Assembly (NCBI RefSeq): GCF_008477545.1
Contig: NZ_VORA01000002.1
Location: forward strand, 496,001-560,000
Direction: 5' to 3'
Source: Roseibium aestuarii
GTDB lineage: Bacteria > Pseudomonadota > Alphaproteobacteria > Rhizobiales > Stappiaceae
Length of the DNA stretch: 64,000 bases
Below are positions 48,572 to 60,896 of the stretch, piece after piece; position 1 is the first letter of the stretch, and the number at the start of each line of letters is the position of its first letter. The translations under genes and the position numbers were made by a program. The notes under the pieces were generated by a model that worked only from the letters and a program-made list of their open reading frames with translations, had not been told where the DNA came from and searched no databases.

Positions 48572-50656
48572 TCAGAACGGCACCCCATCGTCTGCGGCAT
48601 AATCGGGCTCGTAGCCCCCCTCATCCCAGCCCGGTCCGCCCGGATGCGCCAGCTGAGGTACGGCAGGCCCCTGCGGACGCGAGGAGGTCGCAGCCACCAG
48701 AGGGGCCGATCCCGTGGCGCGCTGGCGCAGCTTCTTCGCCCGCTCGGCCAGCTCCCCGTCCTCGCGGGCACATTCCTCGCGTCGGCGGCTCAGATCCTGA
48801 GACAGCCCCTGGATTCGCATCCAGCTCCCCTCGTCCAGCGCCGTTTCTGCCGCCTTCATCTCCTCGTCGAGCACCTGTTCCAGCCGCTTCAGCTCCAGCA
48901 CATCGAGGAAATGCAAGAAGACCGCCTCGACGAAATCCTCCGGCGGCTCGTCCTTCAGCAGCGGGAAGCGCTGGACAAGTGCCGAGAAACTTCCCGGACG
49001 CCCGCGTCCGTTGTCCTCGCCCACCGCATCATTCACTTCCGCCAGAAGATGCAGCAACTCCTCGTCGAACTCCCGCGTTGCCTCCTCGGCGCTGAGCGCC
49101 TGGGACGGATCGGCCATGCGGCACAGCACGTCGCGGAACCGCCCATGCAGCGCATCGGAGAAGCGGATCGACGCCACCCGCTCCAGATGATGGTCGATCA
49201 GATGCGGGTATTTCAGACACAAGCCGCAGACCATCCGCTCCATGCCGTGATGCGGCCCGTCCGGCGCGCTGACGCGCCCGCCCCGGGCCGGCACCGCGCC
49301 GGTCTGGAACCCCGGCTTGCCGCCACCGGGAAAGCCTCCACGTCCGTCCGAGCCGCGCTGCGCCCGCGCCGCCTGGAAGAACAGGTTCGACAGCTTGAAC
49401 TTGATGTCCAGCTGATAGCCCCGCTTGACCAGCGGATCCCGGATTCCCTCGGTCAGCTCGGCGAAGCGCTTTTCCAGCGCGGCCTTCCGCTCCGGCGTGT
49501 CCAGCCGGGCCACGGAAATCTCCCGCTCCCACACAGCATCGAAGAGCGACTGGGCGCGTCCCAGCTCCGCCTCGAAGCCCGCAAGACCGCTCTGCTTGAC
49601 CAGATCGTCCGGATCCATCCCGTCGGGAAGGAAGCAGAACTGGAACGAATGCCCGCTCGTCAACACCGGCAGGATCCGGTCAATCGCCCGGTGCGCCGCG
49701 GACACCCCGGCCGCGTCCCCGTCGAAACAGACGACCGGTTCGGGCGCGAACTTCCACAGACGCAGGATCTGGTCTTCCGTGAAAGCCGTGCCGAGACTGG
49801 CGACCACTTCGTGCAGGCCCGCCTGATAGAGCGCAATGGCGTCCAGATAGCCTTCGACCACCACGGCCCGGCCACTCTTGTAGGCCGGTCCGCGGGCGCG
49901 ATGGGCGTTGAACAGCATGATGCCCTTGTGGAAGAGCGGCGTTTCCGGCGAATTGAGATACTTGGGCTGGCCATCGGGCAGCAGCGTGCGCCCGCCAAAG
50001 GCCACCACCCGCCCCCGGTCGTCCTGGATCGGGATCATCAGACGCCCGCGGAACCGGTCGTAGCAGGGACGGCCGTCTTCGGGACGGATCGCCAGACCGG
50101 CTTCGACGATCATCGCCTCCGGCACGTCCCGCTCCAGCAGGTGACGCTTCAGGGCATCCCGGCTGTCGGGCGCAAAGCCGAAGCGGAATTCGGAGAGGGT
50201 CTGGGGCGAGAAGCCGCGCCGGGCCACATAGGCCCGCGCCTCTGCTCCGCGCGGACCGGCCAGCTCGGACTGGAAGAACCGCACCGCCATCTCGCAGACA
50301 TCGACCAGACTTGCCCGCTTCTGCTCCCGGCGCGCCGCCTGCGGATCGGGCGCAGGCAGGGCCACGCCCGCCTGCTCGGCCAGGCGCTCGACGGTCTCGG
50401 GAAAGCTCAGGCCTTCCGTTTCCATGACAAAGCGGAAGTGATCCCCCGACGCCCCGCAGCCGAAACAGTGATAGCGGTTGCGCCGGTCATCGACGTGGAA
50501 ACTCGGGCTCTTTTCCTGGTGGAACGGACAGCAGGCCCAGAAGTCCCCCTTGCCCGGTTGCGTCTTGCGCCGGTCCCACGTCACCTTGCGGGCAACCAGA
50601 TCCGACAGGTTCAGCCGGTTGCGAATGTCGTCGAGAAGGCGATTGTCAAAACGCAT
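48572..50656 (-). CDS. dnaG: DNA primase DnaG
   Basis: Makes RNA primers for replication. The 694-aa protein has the CHC2 zinc finger (CCPFHQEKSPSFHVDDRRNRYHCFGC, residues 40-65), the RNAP-like core with Toprim domain (VVVEGYLDAIALYQAGLHEVVASLGTAFTEDQ and FDGDAAG) and a helical DnaB-interaction C-terminus. It is the gene before rpoD and after the YqeY gene, the standard alphaproteobacterial order; gap to the YqeY gene is 234 bp. The ATG at 50656 gives the family start MRF-LDDIRNRLNLSDLV. Confidence 0.97.
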   Translation of the reverse strand: MRFDNRLLDDIRNRLNLSDLVARKVTWDRRKTQPGKGDFWACCPFHQEKSPSFHVDDRRNRYHCFGCGASGDHFRFVMETEGLSFPETVERLAEQAGVALPAPDPQAARREQKRASLVDVCEMAVRFFQSELAGPRGAEARAYVARRGFSPQTLSEFRFGFAPDSRDALKRHLLERDVPEAMIVEAGLAIRPEDGRPCYDRFRGRLMIPIQDDRGRVVAFGGRTLLPDGQPKYLNSPETPLFHKGIMLFNAHRARGPAYKSGRAVVVEGYLDAIALYQAGLHEVVASLGTAFTEDQILRLWKFAPEPVVCFDGDAAGVSAAHRAIDRILPVLTSGHSFQFCFLPDGMDPDDLVKQSGLAGFEAELGRAQSLFDAVWEREISVARLDTPERKAALEKRFAELTEGIRDPLVKRGYQLDIKFKLSNLFFQAARAQRGSDGRGGFPGGGKPGFQTGAVPARGGRVSAPDGPHHGMERMVCGLCLKYPHLIDHHLERVASIRFSDALHGRFRDVLCRMADPSQALSAEEATREFDEELLHLLAEVNDAVGEDNGRGRPGSFSALVQRFPLLKDEPPEDFVEAVFLHFLDVLELKRLEQVLDEEMKAAETALDEGSWMRIQGLSQDLSRRREECAREDGELAERAKKLRQRATGSAPLVAATSSRPQGPAVPQLAHPGGPGWDEGGYEPDYAADDGVPF

Positions 50657-50890
50657 GCTTGGGTCTCGGCGGCGGGCGCCGCGTCATGTTCGGGTGTCAG
50701 GATCCGGAATAGCGCCCATGAACCCCTTCGGGCGCTCGCCCGTCAAGGAGTTTGACACACCAGTCATCTGGTGCAATCGGCAGGAGGCACAAGGGCACAT
50801 CGCCGACACGCGCGCTGTCCGGCCGCACCCTCTGGCCCAAGGGCGTCACGAAGGCAAGAGCGTTTGCGACAGGATCTGAGGATTGCGGCC

Positions 50891-51394
50891 TTACTGGCCG
50901 GCGGCAGGCTGTGCCCCCTCGCCGCTGTCCGCGGCACGATTTCCCTCGCGCAGCAGGTCCTTCACCATGCAGGAGGCCTTCACGAAATCCATCTGACCCG
51001 GATAGCGCTGCTTGAGCGCGGCCATGCAGCGGCCGATATCGCGCAAGCCATGGGCATCCAGTTCCTCGACCGCCTGGGCGCACAGCGCCTGCATCACGTC
51101 CCCCTCGATCTGGTGCGGGAGGAATTCGCGGATGATGGCACTTTCACGCCGTTCCTGTTCGGCGAGATCCAGCTGACCCATTTCCTCGAATTCGCGCGCG
51201 GAAACGTCACGCTGGCGGACCATGGTCTGAAGCATTTCGAGGATATCCTCGTCTTCAACGCCGTCCCCGCCCTGGGAGCGGGCAACCACGTCCCGGTCGC
51301 GAATGGCAGCCTGGATCAGCCGCAAGGTCGACAGGCGACACTTGTCCGCCTGGGTTTGCGCCTGCTTGAGCGCCGTATTCAATGTATCGCGCAT
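50891..51394 (-). CDS. GatB/YqeY domain protein
   Basis: A 167-aa protein of the YqeY family, related to the C-terminal tRNA-binding domain of GatB. Segments [50 protein letters not shown], and [46 protein letters not shown] are typical. It may assist amidotransferase or tRNA handling, but direct function is not settled. The ATG at 51394 follows a GTG; both are possible. It is divergent from carA. Confidence 0.92.
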   Translation of the reverse strand: MRDTLNTALKQAQTQADKCRLSTLRLIQAAIRDRDVVARSQGGDGVEDEDILEMLQTMVRQRDVSAREFEEMGQLDLAEQERRESAIIREFLPHQIEGDVMQALCAQAVEELDAHGLRDIGRCMAALKQRYPGQMDFVKASCMVKDLLREGNRAADSGEGAQPAAGQ

Positions 51395-51636
51395 CACTCT
51401 TTCCCCGCCCGGCCCGACGCCGCAATTTTAGTGCGCAAACACGCGCACGACAACCCGCCGACCTTCAAGTGATTGGATTTACAAGGCTATTTTTCAGCGC
51501 CCAAATGTTGACGTCCCGCCCAGCATCCCCTAAAGTCCGGCGCTTAATGCAGACGGCATTCTTGGACGGGCTCACACCCGCGCGCTCTCGCCTCCCTGCA
51601 GCGCATGATGTCACCAACAAATACCGGAAACAAGAG

Positions 51637-52821
51637 ATGACGACTGCTGACGCATGGTCCGTGAAACCAGCGACCGCCCTGCTTGTGCTCGCCGATGGCA
51701 GCGTGATTGAAGGGGAAGGCCTCGGCGCCATTGGCGAAGCGGTCGGAGAAGTCTGCTTCAACACCGCGATCACCGGCTATCAGGAAATCCTGACCGATCC
51801 GTCCTATTCGGGTCAGATCATCACCTTCACCTTCCCGCATATCGGCAACGTCGGCGCCAATGACGAGGACGTGGAAACCGTGGACATGGCCGCCGAAACC
51901 GGCGTGCTCGGCTGCGTCCTGCGCGCCAGCATCACCGATCCGGCCAACTACCGTTCCGCGACCCATCTGGACGTCTGGCTCAAGGCCCGCGGCCTCATCG
52001 GCATTTCCGGTGTCGATACCCGCGCCCTGACCAAGCTGATCCGCGAAAAGGGCATGCCCCACGCCGTGATCGCCCACAACCCGGACGGCGTCTTCGACAT
52101 CGAAGCGCTCAAGGCCAAGGCTGCTGCCTGGGCGGGTCTGGAAGGGCTCGATCTCGCCAAGGACGTGACCACGAAGGAAACCCACGGCTGGACCGAGACC
52201 CCCTGGGTCTGGAACGCCGGCTATGGTGCTGCCGACAAGGCCGAGTTCAATGTGGTCGCCCTCGACTTCGGCGTGAAGCGCAACATCCTGCGCCTTTTGT
52301 CCGATGCGGGCTGCAAGGTCACCGTGATGCCCGCCAGCGCAAGCGCCGACGACATCCTCGCCCAGAGGCCGGACGGGGTGTTCCTGTCCAACGGCCCGGG
52401 CGATCCGGCAGCCACCGGTGAATATGCTGCCAAGACCATCCGCAAGGTGGTCGACGCTGGCATTCCGACCTTCGGCATCTGCCTCGGCCACCAGATGCTG
52501 GCGCTGGCCCTTGGCGCGAAGACCGTAAAGATGCATCAGGGCCACCATGGCGCCAACCACCCGGTGCACGACTTCACCACGGGCAAGGTGGAAATCACCT
52601 CCATGAACCACGGCTTCGCGGTGGACACGGACACGCTCCCCGAGAATGTGGAAGAAACCCATCGCTCGCTCTTCGACGGCACTAACTGCGGTCTGCGCGT
52701 CAAGGACAAGCCGGCCTTCTCCGTGCAGTATCACCCGGAAGCCTCGCCCGGTCCGCGCGACAGCCACTATCTGTTCGAGCGCTTCACCGAACTGATGCGC
52801 GAACACAAGGCCCAGGCCTGA
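51637..52821 (+). CDS. carA: Carbamoyl-phosphate synthase small subunit
   Basis: Glutaminase subunit that supplies ammonia to CarB for arginine and pyrimidine synthesis. The 394-aa protein has the N-terminal CPSase domain ([51 protein letters not shown]) and a class I glutamine amidotransferase domain with Cys282 in [16 protein letters not shown], and the His/Glu pair in [10 protein letters not shown]. The ATG at 51637 follows GGAAACAAGAG; earlier in-frame starts would add a non-family tail. carB is 3.2 kb downstream with regulators in between. Confidence 0.97.
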   Translation: MTTADAWSVKPATALLVLADGSVIEGEGLGAIGEAVGEVCFNTAITGYQEILTDPSYSGQIITFTFPHIGNVGANDEDVETVDMAAETGVLGCVLRASITDPANYRSATHLDVWLKARGLIGISGVDTRALTKLIREKGMPHAVIAHNPDGVFDIEALKAKAAAWAGLEGLDLAKDVTTKETHGWTETPWVWNAGYGAADKAEFNVVALDFGVKRNILRLLSDAGCKVTVMPASASADDILAQRPDGVFLSNGPGDPAATGEYAAKTIRKVVDAGIPTFGICLGHQMLALALGAKTVKMHQGHHGANHPVHDFTTGKVEITSMNHGFAVDTDTLPENVEETHRSLFDGTNCGLRVKDKPAFSVQYHPEASPGPRDSHYLFERFTELMREHKAQA

Positions 52822-52897
52822 CAGGCATTGCGGGCATGAAAGCGAGGCGTTTCGGCGCCTCGCCTTGCGACGACCGCAAGGCCGCAGCCACGAGACG

Positions 52898-52942
52898 AAA
52901 AAAGGCCCGGCACCTTAGGAGGTGGCCGGGCCATTTCTTTTG
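52898..52942. terminator. Bidirectional terminator between carA and the MerR gene
   Basis: Stem GGCCCGGC / GCCGGGCC with a loop containing ACC / GGT pairing, flanked by A6 on the left and ATTTCTTTT on the right, so it has a T run for both directions. Confidence 0.85.
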
Positions 52943-53037
52943 CGACACGATCGCCGAACAGCGTCCGGGACAGACCGGTCGGAGCCCCCTCCGCCGACGG
53001 AGCGATAGGGACGCTCCGCCGTCAGAAGGATTGATCA

Positions 53038-53478
53038 TCAGGCAGCCAGAAGCTTGTCCAGGTTGATCAGCAGGGAGTCCACTTCAGTCACCTGCTCGTC
53101 CAGCAGCGCCTTCTGCTCGTGCAGGAGCTTCTGCTGACCTTCGCAGATCTGCTTCAGTTCCTGGAACTGCTCGGCGCGCGGCTTTTCGCCCTCGACAAGC
53201 GCGATCACGCGACGGATTTCCACGAGGGTCAGACCGATCTTCTTGGCCTGCAGGATGATCCGCATGCGCGAAACTTCAGCAGGACCATAGAAACGGCGCG
53301 CACCACGACGGATCGGCGTCAGCAGGCCCTTCTCTTCATAGAAGCGAAGAGCGCGCAGCGTCACGTCGAAAAGCTCCGACATTTCGGAGATGGAAAGAAC
53401 CTGACCCTCAGCCGGGGTATCAATCACCGGACCGGCGATATCAGGCACGACCACCATGTTGGTTGCGATAGAGTTCAT
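53038..53478 (-). CDS. MerR-family regulator
   Basis: A 146-aa protein. After a ~25-residue extension the MerR winged helix begins (LSISEMSELFDVTLRALRFYEEKGLLTPIRRGARRFYGPAEVSRMRII, residues 28-75), followed by a long coiled-coil dimer helix (about 100-145). The effector part has only one cysteine and no metal-binding loop, so ligand binding is uncertain. The DNA-binding helix is standard. Convergent with carA, sharing its terminator. A dyad-rich AT region lies upstream. Confidence 0.9.
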   Translation of the reverse strand: MNSIATNMVVVPDIAGPVIDTPAEGQVLSISEMSELFDVTLRALRFYEEKGLLTPIRRGARRFYGPAEVSRMRIILQAKKIGLTLVEIRRVIALVEGEKPRAEQFQELKQICEGQQKLLHEQKALLDEQVTEVDSLLINLDKLLAA

Positions 53479-54189
53479 TTGTTTGCCCGAGTTTTTTTGG
53501 TTTGATCACGCTCAGACCGTGCCGCTCATCCCTCCTGGACTTGAGGCCCACCCCCTCGCATCCAGGTCCCACCGGGAACTCGCTTGTCCTCGCGTCTCAC
53601 CGGGAGGTGAGAAACGCAACGACAGCCACGGCCTTCACGTAGGGTTCAATATGCCATCACTTGGGAAGCCTTTGGTTCTCAATTGACGCCAAATTTTGTT
53701 CATTTGGTTCGAAATCATGATTTTCGACCAAATAAACCAATATTTTCCGCTTTCGATCATAACCATTTGGCATAGATACATGACGAAATAGCAATGACGG
53801 AAAATCGCAGACACACTCGCAATGCCAGAAATATGAATTATCAATAATTTTATAAAGAAAGATATTGGACCGCGCGCAGCTCGGAACAGAAAGTCCCGCT
53901 CGACGACTTTGCGCCGTTAAGATTAAAAATCGCATTATACTGACGATTTAGACAGATTCAACAATGTATCCAATCACGAGGAAAGCACCTGCGAGAGAGC
54001 TGACAGAAGGGAGCCTCCCTAACGCCCTGAAGATCCATTGGCACACCCGGAAAACCTGTCAGCGACCGCCTCCACCTGCCACAGCGGCAGCAGGATCATC
54101 GCCTCTGTGATCACGCCCGCCAGCTCCCCCGGAACGGGAGAGGCGAATCGAGCCCTCGCCCGATGGAGCCGGCTGCCCCGCGCTTCAGC
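53479..54189. other. AT-rich 711-bp region upstream of the MerR gene
   Basis: No convincing gene. GC is high at 53500-53640, then drops strongly (53640-53960) with an interrupted inverted repeat at 53703-53732 and AT-rich runs. A TCTCACC / GGTGAGA hairpin lies at 53595-53612. Minus-strand open frames in the AT-rich part have no ribosome site and unusual composition. Confidence 0.6.
53703..53732. promoter_or_regulatory. Inverted repeat in the region upstream of the MerR gene
   Basis: 15-bp arms TTTGGTTCGAAATCA / TGATTTTCGACCAAA match at 12 of 15 positions around a perfect AAATCATGATTT core. It is 225 bp upstream of the MerR start. Regulator unknown. Confidence 0.4.
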
Positions 54190-55272
54190 TTACCCTGCGG
54201 CTCCCGCCTGAGTGTGGCGCCAGCGCTTCGGCGGCACCCCGTACCAGCGCTTTGCCGCGCGCGTGAAATTGCCGACCGCCGAGAACCCCAGCCGATAGGC
54301 GATTTCGGAGATCGGCACGGTCGTGTTGCGCAGCAACTCGCTCGCCAGTTCCCGGCGCATTCGGTCATAGAGGTCCTGGAAGGTCGCGCTCTTTTCCGCC
54401 AGCTTTCGCTGCAGCACGCGCGGAGACATGCCGAGTTCCCGGGCCGCGACCTCGAGATTGAGATCCACGTCATCAATCCGCGCCAGGATGACATCGCTGA
54501 CCTGAGAGACGAAATCCTTGTGTTCCTGCAGATCGGCAAAGCGGCGCGCGCAAAGCTCGACCAGCGCATCATAGAGCATGGGGTCGGCGGCACCGTTCCG
54601 GCGCAGCATCGCGGGCGTGGAAAACACCAGCCGGTTGCTCCGCGCCTCGAACTGCACCGGAGCGCCGAGGATGCTGCCATAATAGCCCCGCACCTTCGGC
54701 TGACGCCGCGCCAGCTCGACCCGCACCGGCGCACAGCCCGAACGGCCGAATTCCTCACGGAAGCAGGACGAGAATTCTGCGGCCAGTCCATCGCTCAGAT
54801 GTTCGGGACGCACGAGCAGCGGCGAGAAGGACCAGACCAGAGAGACCTCGTCGCCCTCCTGCTCGACTTCGCAGCGGCGGGTGTCGATGGCAATCGACAG
54901 GAAGCGGGCGATCATCTGAAGGGCTTCAAGCGGCGTGGGTGCGTAGCGCGCGGCAAGCCCGATTAGCCGTTCGCGGCTGACAGGCCGTCGGGTGCACCAG
55001 TTGAGGCCGAGACAGGGATCATCGACGCGTACGGAAAGCTCATCGAGCAGGTGCCCGAAGTCCACCTGGGAGACATATTGGCCGCCCCACTGGGACGGAG
55101 CGCCGAAGCTCAATCCCAGCTCGTTGATCACCTGCAGGAGATCATGCCCGAGGTCCCTCGCATAGGTATCAAGCGAGACAAGAACGCCGCCGTGAATGCG
55201 CGCACTCGCATAGTTCGGGTTACAACCCCGACTTCCCTCGATACGAGAAAGCTCTTGATACCTCGGCAACAT
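54190..55272 (-). CDS. AraC-family regulator with arabinose-binding-like N-terminal domain
   Basis: A 360-aa transcription factor. The C-terminal 100 residues are the AraC HTH pair (NLEVAARELGMSPRVLQRKLAEKSATFQDLYDRMRRELASELLRNTTVPISEIAYRLGFSAVGNFTRAAKRWYGVPPKRWR). The N-terminal ~200 residues fit the Arabinose_bd domain used by OruR-type regulators (VSRERLIGLAARYAPTPLEALQMIARFL). The start is unsure: ATG 55272 is chosen, but a GTG 48 nt upstream is in frame and no clear ribosome site supports either. Target and ligand unknown. Confidence 0.85.
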   Translation of the reverse strand: MLPRYQELSRIEGSRGCNPNYASARIHGGVLVSLDTYARDLGHDLLQVINELGLSFGAPSQWGGQYVSQVDFGHLLDELSVRVDDPCLGLNWCTRRPVSRERLIGLAARYAPTPLEALQMIARFLSIAIDTRRCEVEQEGDEVSLVWSFSPLLVRPEHLSDGLAAEFSSCFREEFGRSGCAPVRVELARRQPKVRGYYGSILGAPVQFEARSNRLVFSTPAMLRRNGAADPMLYDALVELCARRFADLQEHKDFVSQVSDVILARIDDVDLNLEVAARELGMSPRVLQRKLAEKSATFQDLYDRMRRELASELLRNTTVPISEIAYRLGFSAVGNFTRAAKRWYGVPPKRWRHTQAGAAG

Positions 55273-55585
55273 GACCGTCAATACGCCATTAAAACCAGTA
55301 GCTTGGGACCACAGATCCACGCAACTTCATCTACACTTACCCCCCTTAACCTGAAAAGCAAAGTTAGATTTTACGTCCCGATAACCAAAACGCAGGACAT
55401 GGTTATCAACGCAGCGGGATGGCGACCGGCGTGAACCCGAATAATATAGTCATTTTTGACAATGTTTCGAAATAGTGCGCTGGAGCAATTTCACCAGCCT
55501 CTCCGCCTCCCCTTGATCCCGGCGGCCTCCTGCCGTCAAACTCCGGCAAAAGGGGCATGCGCCCTCCCAGACGGACACGCCACAG
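55273..55585. other. Divergent region upstream of the AraC-type gene
   Basis: No gene recognised. AT-rich at 55280-55480, GC-rich afterwards; contains a TTGACA at 55457-55462 on the plus strand without a good -10. Confidence 0.45.
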
Positions 55586-55864
55586 ATGACCTCCGCACCC
55601 GACTTCACAATGACCTCGGACCAGTTCCGCCAGTGGCGCAAGCGGCTGGGCCTCAAGCAGAAGGATGCGGCCGAGCTTCTGGGGCTGAAGCGACGGATGA
55701 TCCAGTATTATGAAAGGGGGCGACGGGATGGAAAGGCCCTGGAGATCCCGCGGTCGATTCGCCTTGCCTGCTTTGCCCTCGACCAGGGTGTGCGCGACTT
55801 CGACGGTCAGTCCACACTGCAGCTCGAAACGGTGGAAAGCGGCGCCTCGAACCCTGGGAGCTGA
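55586..55864 (+). CDS. Small XRE-family helix-turn-helix protein
   Basis: A 92-aa protein whose residues 12-50 form an XRE helix-turn-helix (FRQWRKRLGLKQKDAAELLGLKRRMIQYYERGRRDGKALEIPRSIRLAC). A short polar tail follows. No ribosome site precedes the ATG at 55586, and an internal ATG eight codons later is possible. Lies between the AraC-type gene and carB. Target unknown. Confidence 0.72.
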   Translation: MTSAPDFTMTSDQFRQWRKRLGLKQKDAAELLGLKRRMIQYYERGRRDGKALEIPRSIRLACFALDQGVRDFDGQSTLQLETVESGASNPGS

Positions 55865-56064
55865 GGAGTTCGGGTGAAAGCCTTGCCCCGAATCCGGAAT
55901 TTTCGCCGACCGCGCCCTGCAAAAGGAAAAATAAGCGCCTCTTCGGGGTTCCTTCCCGGCCAGAGTTTGCCTATAAGACGCGCTCAGCCAACAGTGTCAT
56001 TCACTTAAAGAAACGCGCCGAACCAGCAGGGGGCCCTGCGAGGTGACGGCGACTGCGAGCCTCT

Positions 56065-59427
<3,363 letters not shown>

Positions 59428-59445
59428 GGTTATTATCGCCATCCA

Positions 59446-59486
59446 CCGGCCGGGAAAGTTCTGCTTTCCCGGTCGGGTTCTTTTTT
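59446..59486 (+). terminator. Rho-independent terminator of carB
   Basis: 13-bp stem CCGGCCGGGAAAG / CTTTCCCGGTCGG with a short loop, followed by GTTC and six Ts, 18 bp after the stop. Confidence 0.9.
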
Positions 59487-59538
59487 GTCGCGTGGTCCTT
59501 GAAGAAGCAGGACCCAAGGAACTGAAGGTCTGAGACCA

Positions 59539-60012
59539 ATGGAAAAAATTCCGATGACCTCCGCCGGTTATGCGATGCTTCAGAATGAGCTGAAGGAACG
59601 CACTTCGGTCGAGCGTCCGCGCATCGTTGAAGCGATTTCCGAAGCGCGCGCTCACGGCGACCTGTCGGAAAACGCGGAATATCACGCGGCCAAGGAAGCC
59701 CAGAGCCACAACGAAGGCCGGATTGCCGAGCTGGAAGACAAGCTCTCGCGCGCCGAGATCATCGACGTCAGCAAGCTCTCCGGCACCGTCGTGAAGTTTG
59801 GCGCCACCGTGAAACTCATCGACGAGGACACGGAAGAAGAGAAGGTCTACACGCTCGTCGGCGACGTGGAATCCGACGTGAAGCAGAACAAGATCTCCAT
59901 CTCCTCCCCGATTGCGCGCGCCCTCATCGGCAAGACCATCGGCGACAGCGTGGAAGTCTCTGCTCCGGGCGGCGCCCGCTCCTACGAGATCGAGGACGTG
60001 AAGTTCGTCTGA
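59539..60012 (+). CDS. greA: Transcription elongation factor GreA
   Basis: Rescues backtracked RNA polymerase by stimulating transcript cleavage. The 157-aa protein has the N-terminal coiled coil with acidic tip ([30 protein letters not shown]) and the FKBP-like C-terminal domain ([55 protein letters not shown]). Length is standard. Starts 52 bp after the carB terminator and ends in its own terminator. Confidence 0.97.
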   Translation: MEKIPMTSAGYAMLQNELKERTSVERPRIVEAISEARAHGDLSENAEYHAAKEAQSHNEGRIAELEDKLSRAEIIDVSKLSGTVVKFGATVKLIDEDTEEEKVYTLVGDVESDVKQNKISISSPIARALIGKTIGDSVEVSAPGGARSYEIEDVKFV

Positions 60013-60038
60013 GCTTGCATGCCCCTCCGAAATGCAAG

Positions 60039-60067
60039 AAGCCGGCCTCTCGCGAGACCGGCTTTTT
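60039..60067 (+). terminator. Rho-independent terminator of greA
   Basis: Stem AAGCCGG / CCGGCTT with an inner CTCTCGCGAGA loop, followed by T6. Confidence 0.85.
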
Positions 60068-60105
60068 TGTTTTGGTCAGAACTGGAGATCAGGATCAGGT
60101 CCCGA

Positions 60106-60594
60106 TCAGGCGATCGGGACGACCGGCTCGTCCTTGGTGCGGCGGATCGTCAGCGCGGTGCGCACGCTGTCCACATTCGTGGTCGCCGTCAGCTCGCGGA
60201 TGATGAAGTTCTGGAACGTCTGGAGATCCGGTGACACGCATTTCAGCAGGAAGTCGACCTCGCCGGACAGCATGAAGCTCTCCCGCACGATGGGCCAGTT
60301 CTTCACCTTCTCCTCGAAGGCGATCAGATCGGCCTCCGTCTGGGAATGCAGACCGACCATCGCAAAGGCGGTCACGTCGTAGCCCAGCTCCTTCTCGTCC
60401 AGAAGGGTCCGGTAGCCGAGGATCAGTCCGGCCTCTTCCAGGGCCCGGACCCGCCGCAGACAGGGGGGCGCGGAAATGCCCACCCGGCGCGCGAGTTCGA
60501 CGTTTGTCATGCGCCCATCGTCCTGCAGTTCTTTCAGAATGTGCCAGTCGATGGTATCGAGCCGCGCTTTCAAGGGGTACTTCTCCTCAGTCAT
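60106..60594 (-). CDS. Lrp/AsnC-family regulator
   Basis: A 162-aa feast/famine regulator. Residues 10-60 form the HTH (LDTIDWHILKELQDDGRMTNVELARRVGISAPPCLRRVRALEEAGLI) and the RAM ligand domain follows (FAMVGLHSQTEADLIAFEEKVKNWPIVRESFMLSGEVDFLLKCVSPDLQTFQNFI). Similar genes stand next to trxB in Sinorhizobium and relatives. The ATG at 60594 is used; a GTG two codons upstream is possible. Ligand and targets unknown. Confidence 0.94.
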   Translation of the reverse strand: MTEEKYPLKARLDTIDWHILKELQDDGRMTNVELARRVGISAPPCLRRVRALEEAGLILGYRTLLDEKELGYDVTAFAMVGLHSQTEADLIAFEEKVKNWPIVRESFMLSGEVDFLLKCVSPDLQTFQNFIIRELTATTNVDSVRTALTIRRTKDEPVVPIA

Positions 60595-60896
60595 CCCCAC
60601 GAAGCGTCAGGCCACGTCGCTCACCGCAGGGCACCGGGAGGGGCCCTGTCGCGCGTTTCCGCCTGTTCTGGCTGGGGAGGCAAAGACCAGATGTTCAGGA
60701 TGCGTTATGATTTTTTGCGCCGTTGTGCAAGAGTCTAACAAAATTGCGCATCATGTGGAAAGATTATATGCCTCGCCGCGACCTGCAAATCCCCAGGCAA
60801 GCCGATCCGGACGTCATTCGCCGTGCCGTGTCGCCCGCCCCGGGGACTGCGGGACGGTCCTGAAATCCGCGTCCCCCGCCTGCCCTCTTCCCGCTC
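60595..60896. other. Divergent promoter region between the Lrp-type gene and the ELM1-like gene
   Basis: No gene. Around 60715-60750 TTGCGC occurs at 60715 and 60744 with TTGTGC at 60723, possible Lrp-type boxes. Confidence 0.45.

Noticed and set aside
53657-53935. 92-codon minus-strand frame in the AT-rich block
   Set aside because: No ribosome site, composition follows the local AT content, and it runs across the inverted repeat; not supported as a gene.
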